From NCBI GenBank assembly GCA_030637745.1, contig DAOWFX010000050.1, forward strand, positions 1 to 10,521: a DNA stretch of 10,521 nucleotides. Direction: 5' to 3'. Each line of letters begins with the position of its first letter. Positions within the stretch are counted from its first letter, which is position 1. Of the stretch, positions 1 to 7,439 are shown in pieces. Both the position numbers and the translations under genes were made by a program. The stretch comes from JAGLOK01 sp023139005. Its GTDB lineage: Bacteria > Bacillota > Clostridia > Christensenellales > UMGS416. Below the pieces are notes generated by a model. The model had not been told where the DNA came from. It worked only from the letters and a program-made list of their open reading frames with translations, and made no database searches.

Positions 1-23
1 TAAATTGATTAATCAACCACATA

Positions 24-1610
24 TTAAGGATTGCTTTGTGCAGCTAGAGCATTGATTTCATTTAATACAATGTCTGCATTTCCTTTGTTGTCATTCAAGA
101 ATTGCTTAAATTGAATGTATGTAATTTCGCTCTTGATATATCTTCTTGTTGTTTCGTCCATTGCGAGGCGATAATAATACATGGCACTTTGTGCTTCAGC
201 GCTAAGCGGATAAACAAGTTCAACTTGAGTTAATGCTGTGGACAAGTGTTCATATGATATTCTTTGTAACAATTCACTTTTCATATTGATTGGATTACCG
301 TTTGTTGGTGCAATTTGAGAATAAATAGCACTATGTAAAAAATCAAGAGAATACAAAGCATTATATGGTTTTTGATCAGCTTCTGCATATTGTCCCAAGT
401 ACTCATATTCATGATTAAGATTATTGAAATTAACGTGTGTTCCCATGATACCAATTCGTGCGGTCTCATAATTCTCAACATCAGCTATTAGCCAGTCAAG
501 ATAAACCATTAGTGCACTATGATTCTGACCATAAGAGGTGAATATACAGATATCATCTATACTTGTTTCTGCAGATAAGCGAGGCACAGTCATTCTTCTG
601 TATGTAGGTTTTTTCACAAGTTCCACTTCAGCAGTGGGTTGTGTCTCTAAAAGTGTTTTATAATCATCTGCAATATTCGTATATTCAGTAATATACATCA
701 TTGAAAGCCCAGAAGTAAACATTGTTCGTACTTGTTCTTCTGATATATCAAAGAAATCTTCAGGAATGTATTTACGAGAATAAAACTTCTTCATCATATC
801 CAAAAAATCATGATAATAATAAGTCTGCTCACGCATAACATATCCATCGGGTTCAAGCCAATAATCAGTTGAAGGAATATAGTGCAAATAGGACATGTAA
901 TCCAGTGCTTGAGTCCAGTTCATTGCAAGTGGTGTGATTCCATCGGGAATAAAAACAGAAAAAGCACCAAGAATAGCTTCGAATTCTTCTCGCGTTTTAA
1001 TATCTTGTAAGCTCATCATTTTCAAAACATCTTTTCTTACGTACATCGCGGTACTCTCAGAAAGGGATGCACTGGGAATGGCGAGTATATTATTATTGTG
1101 AGTTACCTCGCTCCAGCGTTGAGGATCAATATTACTTAATAAATTGTTACCATATTCTAGCAACATATTGTCCAAAGGAACACTGAGATTTTCAATCCCT
1201 GCATATGTATCAAACATTGAAAATTTATCTATAATCGCTTCGATCTTTTGCCCAGAAGAAACAAGAGTGCTAATTTGAGTAAAATAATCACTGTAATTCA
1301 ATGGGATAATATTGATATCTAATTGCACACCGCGATCTTCAACAATTGAATTTATTATATGCAGTTTAATAAGGTTGTTGTCTACACCTTCAAGATATTT
1401 TTCTTTATCCGGTATAACAATTGTGAAAGAACCTAGGGATATTGGTTCAGGAGTAGCTTGAGAGTCTGGCAAAGGAGATGCGGAATTGTTCTGCGCATTA
1501 CCCTCAATAGGTGTTTTTGGTGTACACGCTGTAGTGAGTACTCCCATACATAGTATAAGCGACACAAAAATTGTCGCAATTGTAATACGGTACATATATT
1601 GTTTTCTCAT
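24..1610 (-). CDS. ABC-type solute-binding lipoprotein (probable sugar-binding)
   Basis: This is a 528-residue exported lipoprotein of the extracellular solute-binding type that delivers a ligand, most often a sugar or oligosaccharide, to an ABC importer. The N-terminus has basic residues, a hydrophobic stretch (about residues 8-25) and a lipobox ending at Cys29 (L-T-T-A-C). The -3 position is Thr rather than the usual Leu, which is tolerated. A Ser/Pro/Asn-rich linker follows (about 30-56), then a long periplasmic-binding-protein-like body. The length fits the roughly 500-residue LplA-like lipoproteins of Firmicutes. ATG at 1610 is preceded by GGAGG with 5-nt spacing. It has its own promoter and lies 120 nt beyond ychF. 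No permease or ATPase gene is in the window; they may lie beyond position 1. Family assignment is by overall character, not by a diagnostic catalytic motif, and the ligand is unknown. The nearby rhamnosidase makes a glycan ligand plausible but does not prove it. Confidence 0.82.
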   Translation of the reverse strand: MRKQYMYRITIATIFVSLILCMGVLTTACTPKTPIEGNAQNNSASPLPDSQATPEPISLGSFTIVIPDKEKYLEGVDNNLIKLHIINSIVEDRGVQLDINIIPLNYSDYFTQISTLVSSGQKIEAIIDKFSMFDTYAGIENLSVPLDNMLLEYGNNLLSNIDPQRWSEVTHNNNILAIPSASLSESTAMYVRKDVLKMMSLQDIKTREEFEAILGAFSVFIPDGITPLAMNWTQALDYMSYLHYIPSTDYWLEPDGYVMREQTYYYHDFLDMMKKFYSRKYIPEDFFDISEEQVRTMFTSGLSMMYITEYTNIADDYKTLLETQPTAEVELVKKPTYRRMTVPRLSAETSIDDICIFTSYGQNHSALMVYLDWLIADVENYETARIGIMGTHVNFNNLNHEYEYLGQYAEADQKPYNALYSLDFLHSAIYSQIAPTNGNPINMKSELLQRISYEHLSTALTQVELVYPLSAEAQSAMYYYRLAMDETTRRYIKSEITYIQFKQFLNDNKGNADIVLNEINALAAQSNP

Positions 1611-1662
1611 TCAATCCTCCGGGATTATACTTTGATTTATTATTTCAAGTTTGCGTTTTTCT

Positions 1663-1691
1663 ATTATATTAATTTAGCATTGAAAAGTCAA
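1663..1691 (-). promoter_or_regulatory. Sigma-A-type promoter of the lipoprotein gene
   Basis: On the minus strand TTGACT (1691-1686) and TATAAT (1668-1663) are separated by exactly 17 nt: 5/6 and 6/6 matches to consensus. Transcription should start near 1656, giving a leader of about 45 nt before ATG at 1610. An 8-bp palindrome ATGATCAT (1712-1719) lies about 20 nt upstream of the -35 and could be a regulator site, although it is short. The promoter means the lipoprotein can be expressed independently of ychF. I see no convincing terminator between ychF and this promoter, so readthrough is also possible. Confidence 0.8.
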
Positions 1692-1730
1692 TATTTACAA
1701 GCATATATTTGATGATCATATACTATATAA

Positions 1731-2819
1731 CTAAACATTGAATCGAAACAAGACAACATCATCTTTTTGCATAATATATTCTTTGCCTTCACTTTTTACC
1801 AGACCATGTTCTTTAGCAGAGTGCACAGAACCATGTTCAATAAGATCAGCATATTTTACAACTTCAGCGCGAATAAAGCCACGTTCAAAATCGGTATGAA
1901 TCTTTCCTGCTGCTTGTGGTGCTTTTGTGTTGTAAGGAACAGTCCATGCACGAACTTCTTTTTCGCCAGCAGTTAAATAAGACATCAGCCCCAGAAGCTT
2001 ATAGCTTTTATCAACTAATCTATCAAGTCCTGTATTTTTTAAGCCTAATTCTAACAAAAACTCTTTTGCATCATCATGTTCCATTAAAGCAAGTTCTTCT
2101 TCAATTTGAGCAGAGATTAGAAGCACTTCTGCATTAGTTTTCATAGCATAAGCAGACACTTTGTCTACATAGGGGTTTTTACCCATATAATCATCCTCTG
2201 AAACGTTTACTACATACAAAGTGGGCTTAATCGTTAGTAGACACATTTCTCGACACAGCTCATTCTGAGTATCGGAAAGTTGCAGTACTCGTACAGGCAT
2301 ACCAGATTCTAGTCCATCCAGTATCTTTTCTAGGTCTGAGGCTTGTGCTATTATTTTAGCATCACCGGATTTTGTTTGCTTTCGTGTTCGATCAATGCGC
2401 TTTTCAACTGTTTCAATGTCTGCAAATATCAATTCAAGTGATATTGTATCCATGTCGCGAACAGGATCAACAGATCCATCTACATGAGTAACATTATCAT
2501 TATCAAAGCAACGTACAACTTGAATGATTGCATCGACATTTCGTATATGAGATAAGAACTGATTTCCAAGGCCTTCTCCCTTTGAAGCACCTCTTACAAG
2601 TCCTGCAATGTCTACAAATTCAATGACAGCTGGAGTCAGTTTTTTTGCATTATATAGTTTCTGGAGCATTTCAAGCCTAGGATCAGGAACTGAAACCAAA
2701 CCGATATTTGGATCAATTGTACAAAATGGATAGTTTTCAGCTTGCGCTCCTGATTTTGTGAGTGCGTTGAATAATGTTGATTTACCGACATTCGGTAGAC
2801 CTACGATTCCTAATTGCAT
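1731..2819 (-). CDS. ychF: Ribosome-binding ATPase YchF (Obg-like P-loop ATPase)
   Basis: YchF is a conserved cytoplasmic P-loop protein of the TRAFAC class, Obg family, that binds ribosomes and prefers ATP over GTP. The 362-residue length is typical. Visible motifs are the Walker A GLPNVGKST at residues 7-15, the switch II D-I-A-G at 70-73 followed by Leu74 where classical Ras-type GTPases carry catalytic Gln, and N-V-S-E at 205-208 in place of the NKxD guanine motif, which explains the relaxed nucleotide specificity. A helical insert occupies the middle and a TGS domain the C-terminus (about 278-361, including the AGEKEVRAWT and DFERGFIRAEV segments). ATG at 2819 overlaps the end of thpR by 10 nt and is preceded by AAGGAG with 7-nt spacing inside the thpR coding sequence, so expression is probably coupled to the upstream genes. 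All key residues are intact. Confidence 0.97.
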   Translation of the reverse strand: MQLGIVGLPNVGKSTLFNALTKSGAQAENYPFCTIDPNIGLVSVPDPRLEMLQKLYNAKKLTPAVIEFVDIAGLVRGASKGEGLGNQFLSHIRNVDAIIQVVRCFDNDNVTHVDGSVDPVRDMDTISLELIFADIETVEKRIDRTRKQTKSGDAKIIAQASDLEKILDGLESGMPVRVLQLSDTQNELCREMCLLTIKPTLYVVNVSEDDYMGKNPYVDKVSAYAMKTNAEVLLISAQIEEELALMEHDDAKEFLLELGLKNTGLDRLVDKSYKLLGLMSYLTAGEKEVRAWTVPYNTKAPQAAGKIHTDFERGFIRAEVVKYADLIEHGSVHSAKEHGLVKSEGKEYIMQKDDVVLFRFNV

Positions 2820-3559
2820 TTATGTTCTCCTTTTAACTTCTCGAACTTATTCTGGATTCTGTTGATATTAGACTGTGACTGGCTTTCATCTACTCTGAAA
2901 TTATGCCCGTCATAATATATTTTATTACCTGGCTTCGCTTGATCTGGAAGATAATGCGTATCCATATTAAAGATTTCATTCTTATGCTCACAAACAACAG
3001 TGTCTTCTTCGATTCTGTCAATTGTATAACAACTGTTAAGTAATGAACTATAAATCGGTATATATACTAGTTTATTATTTATCCTTGTAGAATGCATTAA
3101 GGCAATCTCACTTGAAAAGAAATCTACTACTTTTTTAATCCGATTTATATTATCACATTTTACACTTCGTGCAAAGGTAATATGAGGAATAAAAACATCT
3201 TGTTTTTCGCAAAAGGTTTTTTCAATTAGTCTTTCTGATATAAGTTGATTGAGCTTCTGCAGAATATTCAGAGCTCCATCTATACCGAAATACAAAATTT
3301 TCTTGTTTTTTTTCTCAAAGCAATCGACATATGTGCTTTTCAAAAATATAGGAGGGAACTGTTGTGAAATATCTTTTATAATAGCTTCTATTGTAGGAAT
3401 TATTGATTTACTTAATTCACCAATAAAGACCAATGTAATATGGTAATTGTGAAGTGATGTGAAATTACCATTATTGATAGTATTTTGAATTTGCTCAGAA
3501 GCTTTGTATAGCACATTTTTTATATGTGGTGGAATTGTTAGTGCTATAAATAGTCTCAT
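2810..3559 (-). CDS. thpR: RNA 2',3'-cyclic phosphodiesterase with C-terminal DUF3006-like domain
   Basis: The N-terminal part (about 1-178) is a 2H phosphoesterase of the ThpR/LigT family, which opens 2',3'-cyclic phosphates on RNA ends and can act as a 2'-5' RNA ligase. Both hallmark HxT motifs are present: H40-I-T42 and H126-I-T128. The start M-R-L-F-I-A-L is standard for the family. Most bacterial ThpR proteins are about 175-190 residues; this one has 249. The extra tail (about 178-242, DNA 3028-2834) begins Y-T-I-D-R-I-E and continues with a conserved acidic/Val-Val-x-Glu pattern, an L-P-x-x-A-K-x-G turn and a terminal R-I-x-x-K-F-E-K-L helix, the layout of the small DUF3006 domain. ATG at 3559 overlaps the rhamnosidase stop as ATGA, and only a weak GGA lies upstream, so translation probably depends on termination-reinitiation from the upstream gene. 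The phosphodiesterase call is strong; the tail assignment is by pattern from memory. Confidence 0.9.
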   Translation of the reverse strand: MRLFIALTIPPHIKNVLYKASEQIQNTINNGNFTSLHNYHITLVFIGELSKSIIPTIEAIIKDISQQFPPIFLKSTYVDCFEKKNKKILYFGIDGALNILQKLNQLISERLIEKTFCEKQDVFIPHITFARSVKCDNINRIKKVVDFFSSEIALMHSTRINNKLVYIPIYSSLLNSCYTIDRIEEDTVVCEHKNEIFNMDTHYLPDQAKPGNKIYYDGHNFRVDESQSQSNINRIQNKFEKLKGEHKCN

Positions 3560-6183
3560 CGATTTTTTTCCATAGACAATATTGCCATCATCGAGCCTCC
3601 CCTTACATATGATATGTCATATGCACCAGGAGATAGAAGAATCCTACTGTTATTCTTTTTGCGTTTCTCATTAATCTGATATGCTTTACAAGCTTCAAGA
3701 ATCAGATTACAGCTTGTATTATCAGGCACATTGATTTGCATATCAACATGATCATTATCAATATTTAAGCAGTAACTTATGCTGATTGTACCATAGTGTG
3801 TATCAAGTTTTGCATCGACTTTGCTTAATTCATTGCATGGACGTGGATATAAATAAAAATGCTTATACCCGGGATTTTCTTCATCTGGAATTATTCCTGC
3901 TATTTTTTCATAATACCAATTTACAACAGCACCATACGCATAGTGATTGAAAGAGTTCATAGTGTCAGGATTGACACTACCATCAGGAAGAAGTGAGTTC
4001 CAATGTTCCCAAATCGTAGTAGCTCCCATTGTAATAGGGTAGAGCCACGAAGGATAGGAGGATTTAAGTGCCATTTTAAGTGCAAGGTCATGATGATCAT
4101 TTTCTGTTAACACATCTAGGACATATGAAGAACCTAAGAAGCCACATGTAATGAATCCAAAGTCATTTATTATATTCACTAGTTCTTTTATAGCACGTAA
4201 TCTATCATTTTTCTCCAGCATATCAAATGCTAGAGCTAGTGAATATGCTGTTTGCGTGTGTCCGGACAATCGACCACTGCTAGTAATGAATTCTTTTTTG
4301 AATGCTACCATAATATTTTTGTATAGATTCTTAAACTTCAGACTTTGTTTGCTAAGATTAAGTATTGTAGATATTTTATACATTAGCTTTGCACAATACC
4401 CATAATATAGCGTCGCAATAAGATCCTTTGGTGTTTGTCCCCATCCTCTGTTCAGACCACCATCTAGTGCCAACCAATCACCAAAATGGAATCCTTTACT
4501 TCGTATATGTTTTGTCTCACATTGTGTCTCGCAAAAATCAATAAATTTCTCCATCATCGGGTAATATCTCTTTAGTATGTCAATATCCCCATATCGTTCA
4601 TAAAGCTGCCAAGGAATAATAATACAACTTTCTCCCCAACCTGAAGACGAATTGTTATCTCTCAAAACATCGGGGACAACATGTGGAATGCCGCCATCTT
4701 TGAATTGAGCATACGACATATCGTCCAACCATTTTACAAAGAAGCTTTGAACATCATAGTTATATGCTGCTGTTTTGAAGAAGATTTGTGCATCTCCTGT
4801 CCAACCAAGTCGTTCATCTCGTTGAGGACAATCTGTTGGAATATCTAGGTAGTTTCCAATCTGGCCCCAACGTGTGTTCTTCACAAGTTGATTTACTAGG
4901 TCATTGTTTGCTTTGAAATATCCAGTTCTTCTATTGTTCGAAGATAAAACGATTCCTTTGATGTTATCCAAACTGATGTCATTCGGCCACTTTATGATGT
5001 GAATATAGCGAAATCCAAAGAACGTCATCTCGGGTATGAAATGATTTTCTCCTTCTTTTGCTATGTATTTTAGTCCTTGTCTTGCAGAACGCAGATTTTC
5101 AGTATATACACATTTGTTTTGATCTAATGTTTCAAAGAAAACAAGCTCGATTTCTTGTCCCAATTTACCAATTAAATTAAGTTCAATAGTACCCACCATA
5201 TTTTGGCCCATATCCACTACTAATTCATCTTCTTTTGTTCGTATTATCTTAATTGGGTTTATTTCTTGAACTTTTTTAGTTGAGATGCAATATGAGGGAA
5301 TAAGACTGCTGGTAAAGGGGATATCTTGTGAAGCAGATTTGATCAACGACCCTACGAAGTGGAAGTCATCTTCAAGTCGTGAATCATAGTCTACACCATA
5401 GTATATTTCGCATCTGGTATATGGGCTTTGAAGGTCACTGTACCAACTTTGATCTGTTATAATAATTTGTTCTGTACCATCTTGATAAAAGATCTCAAGC
5501 TGTGCAAACAAAGCACGTGTTTCTCCAAAACGACATCGACCATTCGTATTATCCCATGGTGCAATAGGACCCATATACCAACCATCTGTTACAGTTGCAG
5601 AAAGACAGTTGGCTCCTTTAATAATTTGGTCTTTCACATCATGAATCTGATATTGTATTCGTGTTTGATACTCTGTCCATCCCGGGGTCAAATAATCTGA
5701 GCCACACTTGTCTCCATTAATATATGATACATAAAGCCCCTGTGCACTTGTATACAAACGAGCGTATTTTATTTCTTTATTGACAATGAATTCTTTTCTA
5801 AATCTTGTTGCAGGAGCAGGGGACATGTGATCTCTTTTTTTCTCTGATGTAATCCATTTTGCATCAAACTTACCATGTGCAGTTTCAAAGAGTTGAACAC
5901 TACTCCACGTATCTTGCTTATTTTCACAAAAAACTTTAACTCGCCAATAATAGCGAGTTTTTTTACTGAGCTTTGTATGAATATATATGTATTTATTATT
6001 TGAGGAATTTGTTTTCTGGGTGTCAATATGGATGCTTTTAAAATACTGATCATGTGCGACTTGAAGTCTATATGCTACTTGATTGTTTGCCCCCTGCGTG
6101 CTCCAAGAAAAACAAATGTTTTCCCTTGCGACACACAAAGGCTGTTCACTATAACCACATCGCATATTGACAATCTTAATCAT
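3556..6183 (-). CDS. GH78 alpha-L-rhamnosidase, cytoplasmic
   Basis: This 875-residue enzyme hydrolyses terminal alpha-L-rhamnose from glycosides or glycans by an inverting mechanism. The domain order matches GH78: N-terminal Fn3-like beta domain (about 10-100), Bac_rhamnosid_N (about 128-295), a concanavalin-like beta domain (about 305-415), the six-hairpin (alpha/alpha)6 catalytic barrel (about 418-765) and a C-terminal beta domain (about 767-860). The signature D451-C-P-Q-R-D-E457-R-L-G-W-T-G-D464 holds the general-acid glutamate (E457 by family alignment), and T-T-I-W-E726-H-W holds the probable general base. G-W-G-E at 515-518 is a further conserved barrel motif. There is no signal peptide or membrane segment, so it should act on imported substrates. 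ATG at 6183 has GGAGG with 9-nt spacing, embedded in the end of the upstream gene 5 nt away. The protein is complete. Substrate identity cannot be read from the sequence. Confidence 0.95.
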   Translation of the reverse strand: MIKIVNMRCGYSEQPLCVARENICFSWSTQGANNQVAYRLQVAHDQYFKSIHIDTQKTNSSNNKYIYIHTKLSKKTRYYWRVKVFCENKQDTWSSVQLFETAHGKFDAKWITSEKKRDHMSPAPATRFRKEFIVNKEIKYARLYTSAQGLYVSYINGDKCGSDYLTPGWTEYQTRIQYQIHDVKDQIIKGANCLSATVTDGWYMGPIAPWDNTNGRCRFGETRALFAQLEIFYQDGTEQIIITDQSWYSDLQSPYTRCEIYYGVDYDSRLEDDFHFVGSLIKSASQDIPFTSSLIPSYCISTKKVQEINPIKIIRTKEDELVVDMGQNMVGTIELNLIGKLGQEIELVFFETLDQNKCVYTENLRSARQGLKYIAKEGENHFIPEMTFFGFRYIHIIKWPNDISLDNIKGIVLSSNNRRTGYFKANNDLVNQLVKNTRWGQIGNYLDIPTDCPQRDERLGWTGDAQIFFKTAAYNYDVQSFFVKWLDDMSYAQFKDGGIPHVVPDVLRDNNSSSGWGESCIIIPWQLYERYGDIDILKRYYPMMEKFIDFCETQCETKHIRSKGFHFGDWLALDGGLNRGWGQTPKDLIATLYYGYCAKLMYKISTILNLSKQSLKFKNLYKNIMVAFKKEFITSSGRLSGHTQTAYSLALAFDMLEKNDRLRAIKELVNIINDFGFITCGFLGSSYVLDVLTENDHHDLALKMALKSSYPSWLYPITMGATTIWEHWNSLLPDGSVNPDTMNSFNHYAYGAVVNWYYEKIAGIIPDEENPGYKHFYLYPRPCNELSKVDAKLDTHYGTISISYCLNIDNDHVDMQINVPDNTSCNLILEACKAYQINEKRKKNNSRILLSPGAYDISYVRGGSMMAILSMEKNR

Positions 6184-6188
6184 CTTAG

Positions 6189-7286
6189 CTAACCTCCATC
6201 ATTTTGAGGTATTTCATTTTCAATGAAGCAAATTGCATCTCCGACACCCCTTTCCTTTGTTGTTCCCTGAGGCATGTTTACAAGTTGATCCATAAATACC
6301 ATAGTTGCAGAGCCACCACCATCTAGTGTATACCCAACGTCACATCCTAAGTCTAAAAATTTGTTGGCCAGTTCTTCTATTGTCATCCCAATTGAATATC
6401 CCTGTCTTCTTCCGTCTGCAAGAACGAATAGATAGTGATATGGTTCTATCATACCAATACCACATCTTGGATGTCGAACATTCTTGTCGCCTTCAGTAAA
6501 GTTCTTAACAATTGTAAAATCAGAAACTAAAAGTGGACCAAAGACATAGGTGTGCACAACGTCATCTTTCACAAATCGGTATGCATCTGCCTCTTTATGG
6601 CTGAAACCTTTCATGCTACCATCTGGGTAAATTGCAAGAGTATCTCTTGAAGGTTCTTTCTCTTCTCTATAAAGTTTTGAATTTCTTATAGTAATACCGC
6701 CATCTCGTGCATTATAGTAGTCGCCAGACACTGCGAATATTGCATCATTGTCTTTTGCTATTTCTGAAACTGCAAGTGTTTTTTGTCCATATATACCACG
6801 AGCAAACGCAGCATAGAAATTATCCATATCACGTACGTATACTTCAGCTACAAAATATACGATTTCATTTTCTTCAAATCTATCAATTTCAATAGATAAA
6901 TCACGGCTTCTATAAATATTATCTTGTATAATAATTTCGTTATTTGTAAATTTACCGTCACGATCACCGGGGTGTGGAATCGGTGTGAGTAGGGGAGTTG
7001 GTGTTGGATTAGGAGTAATCGTTGCAGAGAGATTTGTAGAATCAGAAATAGTTGGTGTTGGATTTGGTGTGGGTGTATTTGTTAATACTATTTCAGAAGG
7101 GGAAGTAGTTATATCAGCTGTTGCATTACTCATCAACCACTTCGGTGTTTTGATGTATGCCCATAAAGCAAAATAGTCCCATAAGATAGTACTTGTGATA
7201 ATGATAGCCATGCAAACAAACAAGGAGATAATCCAGATTGACAGTCTCTTTTTTGAAGTTCTATTTTGATGCTTGTTACGATTCAT
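6189..7286 (-). CDS. Membrane-anchored phosphodiester glycosidase (NagPA/DUF2233 family)
   Basis: This 365-residue protein has a short basic N-terminus, one hydrophobic segment (about 16-36), then a Thr/Pro/Asn-rich linker (about 60-106) and an extracellular catalytic domain (about 115-355). The domain resembles NagPA, the mammalian uncovering enzyme that removes GlcNAc from phosphodiester-linked sugars; bacterial members are thought to act on surface or wall glycan phosphodiesters. Visible family motifs are F-A-V-S-G-D-Y-Y-N (184-192), R-C-G-I-G (274-278) and L-D-G-G-G-S-A-T-M (321-329). Orientation is probably inside to outside with the catalytic part beyond the membrane. The ATG at 7286 is preceded by AAGGAG, but at 13 nt, longer than ideal; no alternative start lies closer. 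It is the first gene of a run with the rhamnosidase 5 nt downstream. Family assignment is strong, the natural substrate unknown. Confidence 0.88.
   Translation of the reverse strand: MNRNKHQNRTSKKRLSIWIISLFVCMAIIITSTILWDYFALWAYIKTPKWLMSNATADITTSPSEIVLTNTPTPNPTPTISDSTNLSATITPNPTPTPLLTPIPHPGDRDGKFTNNEIIIQDNIYRSRDLSIEIDRFEENEIVYFVAEVYVRDMDNFYAAFARGIYGQKTLAVSEIAKDNDAIFAVSGDYYNARDGGITIRNSKLYREEKEPSRDTLAIYPDGSMKGFSHKEADAYRFVKDDVVHTYVFGPLLVSDFTIVKNFTEGDKNVRHPRCGIGMIEPYHYLFVLADGRRQGYSIGMTIEELANKFLDLGCDVGYTLDGGGSATMVFMDQLVNMPQGTTKERGVGDAICFIENEIPQNDGG
6996..7064 (-). repeat. 15-bp direct repeat encoding a Thr-Pro-Asn linker
   Basis: The 15-mer AGTTGGTGTTGGATT occurs at 6996-7010 and again exactly at 7050-7064 (plus-strand reading). 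It lies inside the phosphodiester glycosidase gene and encodes two copies of a T-P-N-P-T-P-T peptide in the linker. Such proline/threonine repeats act as extended spacers between a membrane anchor and a surface domain and can change length by slippage or recombination. Only two exact copies are present, so it is a minor repeat. Confidence 0.75.
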
Positions 7287-7319
7287 TTTTTTAGATTTAC
7301 TCCTTGAATTTCAAAAAAT

Positions 7320-7348
7320 ATTGTAACATAATAGGAAAATAATTGCTA
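7320..7348 (-). promoter_or_regulatory. Candidate extended -10 promoter for the glycosidase-rhamnosidase-thpR-ychF run
   Basis: On the minus strand TGtTACAAT ends at 7320, giving an extended -10 (TACAAT at 7325-7320 with TG one base upstream). At 17-nt spacing the -35 position (7348-7343) reads TAGCAA, a poor match, so the promoter would depend on the extended -10 or on an activator. The leader to ATG at 7286 would be about 25-28 nt. It lies just after the murA terminator, where a promoter for the next transcription unit is expected. An inverted repeat at 7346-7371 overlaps the -35 region. Confidence 0.5.
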
Positions 7349-7371
7349 TCAGTTTATAGCCCTTCTGATAG
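7346..7371. promoter_or_regulatory. Inverted repeat CTATCAG-N12-CTGATAG, possible operator
   Basis: CTATCAG (7346-7352) and CTGATAG (7365-7371) form a perfect 7-bp inverted repeat with a 12-nt spacer. The left arm overlaps the -35 position of the candidate promoter for the glycosidase gene. A second, mutually exclusive pairing, GCTAT (7345-7349) with ATAGC (7356-7360), shares the left arm. The position suits a regulator site; a transcribed hairpin is possible if murA transcripts run through the terminator. The function is inferred from position only. Confidence 0.4.
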
Positions 7372-7380
7372 TTCATATAT

Positions 7381-7416
7381 AAAAAAGCCCTTAAATTCCA
7401 TGAATACGAAGGCTTT
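7381..7416 (-). terminator. Intrinsic terminator of murA
   Basis: On the minus strand AAAGCC (7416-7411) pairs with GGCTTT (7389-7384), extended inside by TT/AA past a bulge and by an ATTC/GAAT tip, and is followed directly by a run of six T (7386-7381). It begins 23 nt after the murA stop. The hairpin plus U-tract is the standard form of a Rho-independent terminator and separates murA from the downstream glycosidase unit. Confidence 0.85.
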
Positions 7417-7439
7417 AGTATTAATAGTTATATAGTTAG

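Noticed and set aside
5..16. Perfect 12-bp palindrome TTGATTAATCAA just after the lipoprotein stop
   Set aside because: It has no loop for a hairpin and no T-run, so it is not a terminator; it could be an operator for something before the window, but AT-rich palindromes of this size arise easily and there is no context.
1700..1730. Weak GTATAT/ATATGC pairing after ychF as a terminator
   Set aside because: Only weak A-T and G-T pairs with no following T-run on the minus strand; it more likely belongs to the promoter region of the lipoprotein gene.
1767..2137. Plus-strand reading frames opposite ychF
   Set aside because: They are shadows of the ychF frame: no ribosome-binding site, no recognisable protein, and the opposite strand encodes a fully conserved family.
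6985..7176. Plus-strand Gly/Val-rich frame opposite the glycosidase linker
   Set aside because: The low-complexity composition is the complement of the Thr-Pro-Asn repeat; it lacks a ribosome-binding site.
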